Assembly (NCBI GenBank): GCA_009838075.1
Contig: VXSG01000062.1
Coordinates: forward strand, 25,732 to 72,134
Reading direction: 5' to 3'
DNA from: Boseongicola sp. SB0665_bin_10
Lineage (GTDB): Bacteria > Pseudomonadota > Alphaproteobacteria > Rhodobacterales > Rhodobacteraceae
Length of the DNA stretch: 46,403 bases
The position numbers and the translations under genes were made by a program. This document shows, one piece after another, positions 41,076-46,403 of the stretch. Numbering within the stretch: position 1 is the stretch's first letter; every line of letters begins with the position of its first letter. Below the pieces are notes generated by a model. That model was not told where the DNA came from. It did no database searches and worked only from the letters and a program-made list of their open reading frames with translations.

Positions 41076-42784
41076 TGCGTCCGCTCCCGCCGGAATCCCA
41101 CCCGGATCACGGTGCCGCCCGCGGGGCGCGCCTCGGCGGCCATCCATCCGTCATGGTCCTCCACGATTGCCGACGATATCGCCAGCCCCAGCCCTGTGCC
41201 CCGACCGCTCTCGCGGGTGGTGGCAAACGGCTCGCTCAGCTCGCAGAAGCCCATTTCTCCGAACCCGTGGCCGGTGTCGGCAACGCTGAACCGGATCTCG
41301 CTGTCGGACCGGTCGATGCCCAGCGTCAGTTCGCGACGGTCCGCGTCTGTCATCGCGTCGAGCGCATTTCGCATGAGATTGGTCATCACCTGTTCGATCC
41401 TCAGGCGGTTGCAGAGCAGCTCGACGGGTCCGTCCGGCCAGTCTTTCACCGGCGTGACGCGATTCGACTTGAGATCGGAAGCCACGAGGTCCAGCGCCGC
41501 CTGCATCGCGTCGCGGAGATCCACCACCTCGAACTCCTCCTTCCCGTTGCGGGCGAAGAACTTGAGCTGGCGCGCAATGCCCTCCATCCGGTCCACAAGC
41601 CCTTTCAGGCGGGACGTGAGCGCGCCGGAGTCACCTTGCATCTCGGCGGCGGCCAGATGGTTGCGCATGGCGGTGATCGGCTGTCCGAGCTCGTGCGTGA
41701 CCGAGACCGCGAGCCGGCCAAGGACCGCCAGCCTTCCGGCGCGCTCGAGTTCGGCCTGGGTTCGTTGCAGCTGACGTTCAGCTGCACGCCGCTCCTTGAT
41801 TTCCGTTGCCAGCTTCCTGTTGGCCAGGCGCAGCTGCGCTTCCTCCTCTTCCGATCGCCGGAGCGCGGCATCGATCTTGCGGGTCCTTTGAAGCTGGACC
41901 AAGAGGCCAGTCAGCGCGGCAAGGAGGAGAAAGCCGCCCGCCGCCAGCCAGCCATGTGTCTCCGCCTGCTCGCCCGACGCGAAATAGTGAATCGACCAGT
42001 CGTTGGGCAGGTTGGTCGATTGCAGATGCAGAAACGCCTCGCCTCCGATCGTCGCGACCTGGCGGTCGGTCAGGCTCCAGTCCAGCGGATCCAGCGGCTT
42101 TGTTCCGAACTGCCGCGCATCCGCGATTCGCGCCCTTTGCTCCGGCGTCAGCGGCGCGAGCGTCCGGTACCGCCATTCCGGCACCGAGGCCAGCAGCACC
42201 ACGCCGTCGGCATTTGCAAGGAGCACGCGCTCGTCGGCCTTGCGCCAGCTTTCCTGGAGATCCGAAAGATCGATCTTCAGCGCAACGACCCCAAGCACGC
42301 CCGCCGCCTCGTCGACGACGGCATCGGCATAGAAGTAGCCCGGAATGCCGGTCGTGGCGCCGATCCCGTAGAACCGCCCCTGCAAACCCAGAAGCGCTGA
42401 CTTGAAATAGGGGCGAAACGAGTAGTTGTGACCGACGAAGCTGCCGGCCGTGCCTGCGTTCGAGGCGGAGCGGGTCAGGCCGTCCGCGTCCATGAGGTAG
42501 ATTGCATCGATCCCGGCGCGCTCGGCGAATTTCGCCAGCCTTTCATCCAGCGGACCGGTGCTCGCCCCCTTTGCCGTCTCGATGACGAAGGGATCGCGAG
42601 CCAGGATGAACGTGAGGTGCGAGAACCGCATGAGTTCCGCCTCCAGTGTGCTCCTGTAAAGGGACAGGCGTGCATCCGCCCGGTCGAGCTCGCCCGTCCT
42701 GAAATACGCATGCGAGATCCAGAATGCCAAAATCGCTCCCGCGAACGTGAGGAGCAGCCAGATCGTGAAGCTTCGAGTGGACAT
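41072..42784 (-). CDS. dctB: DctB-like sensor histidine kinase
   Basis: The 570-residue membrane kinase has TM1 at about 8-26, a periplasmic double-Cache-like sensor (about 27-275; YSFRPYFKSAL, TGIPGYFYADAVVDE), TM2 at about 277-296 and a coiled linker. The H-box VTHELGQPI (His364), N-box NLMRNALDAM, G-boxes DTGHGFGE and GRGTGLGLAIS follow. This is the C4-dicarboxylate sensor architecture. The start at 42784 is supported by the TM1 position but has only a weak AGGT site. It phosphorylates the overlapping DctD-like regulator in response to a periplasmic organic acid, probably the TRAP ligand. Confidence 0.93.
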   Translation of the reverse strand: MSTRSFTIWLLLTFAGAILAFWISHAYFRTGELDRADARLSLYRSTLEAELMRFSHLTFILARDPFVIETAKGASTGPLDERLAKFAERAGIDAIYLMDADGLTRSASNAGTAGSFVGHNYSFRPYFKSALLGLQGRFYGIGATTGIPGYFYADAVVDEAAGVLGVVALKIDLSDLQESWRKADERVLLANADGVVLLASVPEWRYRTLAPLTPEQRARIADARQFGTKPLDPLDWSLTDRQVATIGGEAFLHLQSTNLPNDWSIHYFASGEQAETHGWLAAGGFLLLAALTGLLVQLQRTRKIDAALRRSEEEEAQLRLANRKLATEIKERRAAERQLQRTQAELERAGRLAVLGRLAVSVTHELGQPITAMRNHLAAAEMQGDSGALTSRLKGLVDRMEGIARQLKFFARNGKEEFEVVDLRDAMQAALDLVASDLKSNRVTPVKDWPDGPVELLCNRLRIEQVMTNLMRNALDAMTDADRRELTLGIDRSDSEIRFSVADTGHGFGEMGFCELSEPFATTRESGRGTGLGLAISSAIVEDHDGWMAAEARPAGGTVIRVGFRRERTQ

Positions 42785-42872
42785 CGGGACCTGTTGAGAA
42801 AGAGCGCCAGCACGTTCCGAGGCCTGCGCCAATTCCCGAAGGACCCGCACGGACACCCGGTGCGGGAGATCT

Positions 42873-43205
42873 TCAATCGGGTTGCCGCAAGCCGAGGACC
42901 AGTATCCCGAATTCTGGCCGCCGCGCAATGCGCGTCGAATGACGGGGCCGGATATCGAAGTGTGTCGCAAGGCCGGCAGACCGACGCCGACGGCCGGCGC
43001 CTGCAGCGTCGAAATGTTCCTCCAGATCATCCGGCAATCGCACTGCTCGCCTTTCCTCGCGTTGGCGGCCAGGACTGATTGAATTGACGCGGACCTCCAA
43101 ATCGCTGTGTGCGACGAGCTCGTTCCGTGCGGCCTTCAGGACTTCGCCATGTTCCGTCAGCATTGCATCGAGATCCTCGACTTCGGGCGCGAGGCAGCCC
43201 GCTAG
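42873..43205 (-). other. Possible decayed HEPN/AbiU2-like fragment in the dctB-pepN gap
   Basis: A minus-strand frame, open from a stop near 43210, reads LAPEVEDLDAMLTEHGEVLKAARNELVAHSDLEV and then degenerates. The RNELVAHSDLE portion resembles the R-N----H core of HEPN-type (AbiU2-like) proteins. Only this short piece looks familiar, and no start signal is seen. Low confidence. Confidence 0.2.
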
Positions 43206-43214
43206 CGGTCAGTT

Positions 43215-43455
43215 AAGAACAAAGGAGACCATTCCTTGCCGAATCTTGGCATCCTCCCGTCCTGACTCGTTCATGCATGACCTGAGGCTGCACGATTTCT
43301 CCGGCCGGGCCAATGAAGGAATTGACCGCAAATGGGGCAGAAATCCCCGGGATTTCCGCAACCCCAAGGGAGCGACTCCCTGCCAACACGTCCTGAGGAT
43401 TCCTTCGTTCAACGCGCGCCGCCCGGGCACGGACCTTCGGCCCCGCGAAGGTCCA
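43215..43455 (-). repeat. Decayed direct copy of the dctD 3' end and dctP promoter region
   Basis: This segment of the 42785-43589 gap aligns with about 39640-39872 at an almost constant offset of 3582-3584 bases. Shared blocks include CCAATGAAGGAA (43310 and 39726), GGATTTCCGCAACC (43350 and 39766), AGGCTGC (43285 and 39701) and, inside the dctD coding end, CGTTCAACG (43406 and 39824). In this copy the dctD frame contains an early stop and the dctP start codon is lost. It is the scar of a second copy of the locus. Confidence 0.7.
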
Positions 43456-43607
43456 TCCGGATTCCTGCCGACGAAGGCGCGAGGGCGGACTGAAGCGATT
43501 GCGGACCCATTCGGGCGCGCGTGCCATGGGAGCGACAGGCCGGGCGTTGATCGCCACTTCGCCACGCATTACATGAACCCTCGCCGAACATGGCCGGGAC
43601 CGCGCCA

Positions 43608-46205
43608 ATGAACGAGAACAGCTTGCAGCCAGTGCGCCTCGCCGATTACCGGCCGCCATCCTGGTTGGTGGAATCCGTTCATCTGACATTCGTGCTTGAT
43701 CCGGAGGCCACCCGGATCAAATCCCGCATCGCATTCGTGCCAAACTCCGAGGCAGGCGACCAAACATTTCGCCTTGACGGCGAGGGCCTGCGCTTCATCC
43801 GCGCAGCGATCGACGGCCAGCCGGTCCACCCGCGCCTTGATGAACGCGGCCTGACCGCGGCCGTGCCGGAACGACCCTTTGCGTGGGAATGCGAGGTCGA
43901 GACAAACCCTGCCGCCAATACCGAACTTGAAGGCCTGTACCACTCCGACGGGCTCTTCTGCACACAGTGCGAGGCAGAGGGATTCCGGAAGATCACCTAC
44001 TACCCGGATCGCCCCGACGTCTTGGCGCCCTTCGACGTTCGCGTCGAGAGTGACCTTCCCGTACTGCTGTCGAACGGCAACCTCGTGGCGGAAGGAAGCG
44101 GATGGGCGGAGTGGCGTGACCCCTGGCCCAAGCCGTCATATCTCTTTGCGTTGGTCGCAGGAAAGCTTGTCGCGCATCGCGGCCTGCATCGGACACCGGA
44201 TGGCCGCAACATCAACCTCAACATCTGGGTCCGGCCGGGCGACGAACACCGCTGCGCATATGCATTGGACAGCCTCAAACGCGCGATGAAATGGGACGAG
44301 CGCACCTATGGCCGCGTCTACGACCTCGACGTCTTCAACCTGGTTGCGGTCGACAACTTCAATGCAGGTGCGATGGAGAACAAGGGCCTCAACATATTCA
44401 ATTCGAAATACGTGCTTGCTTCGCCCGAGACCGCAACCGACCGCGACTACGAGGCGATCGAGAGCATCGTTGCGCACGAATATTTCCACAATTGGACGGG
44501 CAACCGGATCACGTGCCGCGACTGGTTCCAGCTTTGCCTCAAGGAAGGGCTGACCGTGTTTCGGGACCAGCAGTTCACCGGTGACATGAGGGGACGGGCC
44601 GTCAAGCGCATCGACGATGTCATGGCATTGCGCTCGCGGCAGTTCAGGGAGGACAACGGCCCGCTCGCGCATCCCGTTCGGCCGGGAAGCTATGTCGAGA
44701 TCAACAACTTCTACACCGCGACCGTCTACGAAAAGGGTGCCGAGGTCATTCGCATGCTGAAGACGCTGGTGGGCGACGCGGCCTATGAGGAGGCGCTCCT
44801 GGCATATTTCGAGCGGCATGACGGCCAGGCCGCGACAGTCGAAGAGTTTTTTGCCTGCTTCGTGGAAGTCGCCGGCAATGCACTCGAGGGCTTCGAGCGG
44901 TGGTGGGACCAGTCCGGCACGCCCCGAATTGCCGTCGCCCGGCATTGGGATGGCGAGCAGCTCACGCTGACACTCCGCCAGCGCACGCCGCCCACCCCCG
45001 GCCAGCCGAAGAAGCGTCCGTTCCGGATCCCTCTCGCGGTCGGCGTGCTGGACCCGGATGGCACCCAGATCGAGGATACCAAGATATTGGAGCTCAAGTC
45101 GGAGACAGGGAGCTGGATCTTCGCGTCCGGACGCGGCTGGACGGAAACCGACGCCCATCTGGGCGGCCCGGTGGCCGATGCGGACGACACGCCTGTCCTT
45201 TCGATAAACCGCGACTTTTCGGCACCGGTGATCCTGGACAGAAAGATGTCCGAAGCCGAGCGCCTGACGGTACTTGCGCACGACCCGGACCTGTTCGGCC
45301 GCTGGGAAGCCGGACGATTGCTGGCAAAGGACGAGCTCGCCAGGATGGTCAAAAGCGGTTCGGGGCCGGGCCGGGCCTACATCGGCGCACTCGGACAACT
45401 GCTGTCAAACGACACCCTCGACCCGGCCTTCCGCGCCGCCGCGCTCGACCTGCCGTCGGAGGAGGACATGCTCCGCGCCATCCGCGACGAAGGCCAGGTC
45501 CCGGACCCGATGCGCATACATGACTGCCGCCAGACGATGCGAACGGCGATTGCCGAACGCCTGCACGCCACGTTCTCCCGGCTGTTTCGTGAGATGGAGG
45601 TGCCCGGGCCCTATCGCCCGGACGCGAAGGATGCAGGACGGCGGGCATTGCGCCTCGCATCGCTCTCGGCACTGGTCCGGGTGGAGGGGCCCGGCTCCGC
45701 ACGCAAGGTATTCGCCGAGGCAAACAACATGACGGAAGCGCTCGGAGCCCTCAGAACGCTGATCCGTGCCGACGAGGCGGACAGGGAACTTGCCGCCTTC
45801 TTCGAGCGCTGGAAGGACGACCCAAATGTCCTGGACAAGTGGTTCTCCATCCAGATTCTCGAAGCCGCGCCGGACGCGGCGCTCGCTGCCGCCAAGGAGC
45901 TCTCCGCGCATCCCCTGTTCATCTGGAAGACGCCGAATCGCTTTCGGGCGGTCTTCGGCGCCCTTGCCGCGACAATGTCGGCGTTCCACCACCCTTCGGG
46001 CGCAGGCTATGAATTGATGGCCGACTGGCTCGCCAGGCTTGACCGGGTGAACCCCCAGGTTGCTGCACGCACAGCTACTGCTTTCGAAACCAGGCAACTC
46101 TTCGACGAGAAGCGCCAGCGCATGATGGTCCATGCCCTGAAGCGCCTCCTCAAGGACCCGAGCCGGGATCTCGGGGAGATCGTGTCGAGGATTCTGGACG
46201 GGTGA
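43608..46205 (+). CDS. pepN: Aminopeptidase N (M1 family)
   Basis: The 865-residue zinc aminopeptidase removes N-terminal residues from peptides in the cytoplasm. The exopeptidase motif GAMEN is at 254-258. The zinc motif HEYFH is at 290-294, with the third ligand Glu313 in LKEGLT. The C-terminal part is the DUF3458-type beta and alpha-helical domains of the bacterial PepN subgroup, and full length is normal. The start at 43608 (MNENSLQPVRLADYRPP) was chosen because it aligns with the family; an ATG at 43590 would add six residues. Neither has a strong ribosome-binding site. It is divergent from the dct genes and functionally unrelated to them. Confidence 0.96.
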   Translation: MNENSLQPVRLADYRPPSWLVESVHLTFVLDPEATRIKSRIAFVPNSEAGDQTFRLDGEGLRFIRAAIDGQPVHPRLDERGLTAAVPERPFAWECEVETNPAANTELEGLYHSDGLFCTQCEAEGFRKITYYPDRPDVLAPFDVRVESDLPVLLSNGNLVAEGSGWAEWRDPWPKPSYLFALVAGKLVAHRGLHRTPDGRNINLNIWVRPGDEHRCAYALDSLKRAMKWDERTYGRVYDLDVFNLVAVDNFNAGAMENKGLNIFNSKYVLASPETATDRDYEAIESIVAHEYFHNWTGNRITCRDWFQLCLKEGLTVFRDQQFTGDMRGRAVKRIDDVMALRSRQFREDNGPLAHPVRPGSYVEINNFYTATVYEKGAEVIRMLKTLVGDAAYEEALLAYFERHDGQAATVEEFFACFVEVAGNALEGFERWWDQSGTPRIAVARHWDGEQLTLTLRQRTPPTPGQPKKRPFRIPLAVGVLDPDGTQIEDTKILELKSETGSWIFASGRGWTETDAHLGGPVADADDTPVLSINRDFSAPVILDRKMSEAERLTVLAHDPDLFGRWEAGRLLAKDELARMVKSGSGPGRAYIGALGQLLSNDTLDPAFRAAALDLPSEEDMLRAIRDEGQVPDPMRIHDCRQTMRTAIAERLHATFSRLFREMEVPGPYRPDAKDAGRRALRLASLSALVRVEGPGSARKVFAEANNMTEALGALRTLIRADEADRELAAFFERWKDDPNVLDKWFSIQILEAAPDAALAAAKELSAHPLFIWKTPNRFRAVFGALAATMSAFHHPSGAGYELMADWLARLDRVNPQVAARTATAFETRQLFDEKRQRMMVHALKRLLKDPSRDLGEIVSRILDG

Positions 46206-46357
46206 ATCCCCCGCCGACCCTTCGCAATCATGTGCCGGGCAGGTTCGTGATTGTGGAGTGCCCGGCAAGAATCGTGTATTTGGACAGCAGATCGCCAGTC
46301 CCGAGGCACTTCGATTGAGAGCAATGCGCTGCCTGTGGCAAAACGTGTCGTCAGCGA

Positions 46358-46396
46358 CCCCTCCCTGAAGGGAGGGGCTTGAGGAACGAAAGTTCC
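46358..46396. other. Two consecutive hairpins at the window edge
   Basis: CCCCTCCC-TGAA-GGGAGGGG (46358-46377) is a perfect 8-bp stem. Five bases later comes GGAAC-GAAA-GTTCC (46383-46396), a 5-bp stem closed by a GNRA tetraloop. There is no T-run. The arrangement recalls subterminal hairpins of IS200/IS605-type elements or a structured RNA. It could also be the pepN terminator. The window ends before this can be resolved. Confidence 0.4.
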
Positions 46397-46403
46397 GAGA
46401 GCC

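Noticed and set aside
39882-42400. Very long plus-strand open frames opposite dctD and dctB
   Set aside because: Antisense to genes with complete catalytic motifs; no family resemblance.
44136-45398. 420-codon minus-strand frame inside pepN
   Set aside because: Shadow of pepN, which has GAMEN and HEYFH motifs in the plus frame.
1-46403. CRISPR arrays, tRNA and rRNA genes, complete insertion sequences
   Set aside because: No regularly spaced repeats, cloverleaf-like segments, rRNA-like blocks or transposase coding sequence were found on reading both strands.

Overview
The window is about 46.4 kb of GC-rich DNA with short intergenic gaps, ATGA stop/start overlaps and many uptake systems. Gene content suggests an alphaproteobacterium, most likely Rhodobacterales-like: a fused pntA beside pntB, a DctB/DctD-TRAP locus whose DctD-like protein lacks the GAFTGA loop, and M24, MttB-family and SBP-type genes common in that group. 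That placement is inference from gene families. I see no rRNA, tRNA or CRISPR, and no transposase gene.

Layout. (1) 1-7.0 kb, minus strand: a truncated DUF1330-cupin-cupin gene, then a CUT1-type ABC uptake operon (binding protein, two permeases, an argininosuccinate-lyase-family enzyme, UgpC-like ATPase). A large PIG-L deacetylase-family protein (7.3-9.7 kb) diverges from it. (2) 9.9-10.5 kb: a pRiA4b ORF-3-type passenger gene that has lost its own stop. (3) 10.6-28.7 kb: an accessory catabolic block. It holds two paralogous isopenicillin-N-synthase-type dioxygenases, a DddP-like M24 protein, a peptide/opine-type ABC transporter (Tat-exported binding protein, two permeases, one fused double ATPase), an MttB-family methyltransferase, a hydantoinase/dihydropyrimidinase-type amidohydrolase, a PuuE-type deacetylase, a GlxA/AraC-type regulator, two intact SDRs plus one SDR remnant, and an NAD-dependent epimerase. 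(4) 28.9-31.1 kb: a histidinol-phosphate-type aminotransferase divergent from a beta-hydroxyacid dehydrogenase. (5) 31.1-42.8 kb, minus strand: pntB, pntA, a D-lyxose-isomerase-family protein, a class I glutamine amidotransferase, a TRAP transporter (DctM, DctQ, DctP) and its DctD/DctB two-component pair. (6) 43.6-46.2 kb: pepN, then structured DNA at the window edge.

How the genes fit together. The 10.6-28.7 kb block looks like one pathway: import of a small nitrogenous compound, demethylation or oxidation (MttB family, 2OG/Fe dioxygenases, SDRs), amide-ring or C-N opening (hydantoinase, PuuE-like), and a DddP-like lyase or peptidase, under a GlxA-type sensor-regulator. A 12-base motif related to TGTCGCATTCGG recurs in the promoter gaps of this block and may be that regulator's site. 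The natural substrate cannot be read from the sequence. Quaternary-ammonium or sulfonium ('onium') compounds are my leading inference.

The most unusual structural observations are the GAFTGA-less DctD, a nearly gap-free decayed copy of the dctD-3'-end/dctP-promoter junction sitting upstream of dctB, the shared motif set, and the DddP-like protein whose metal-ligand spacing equals that of known DddP.
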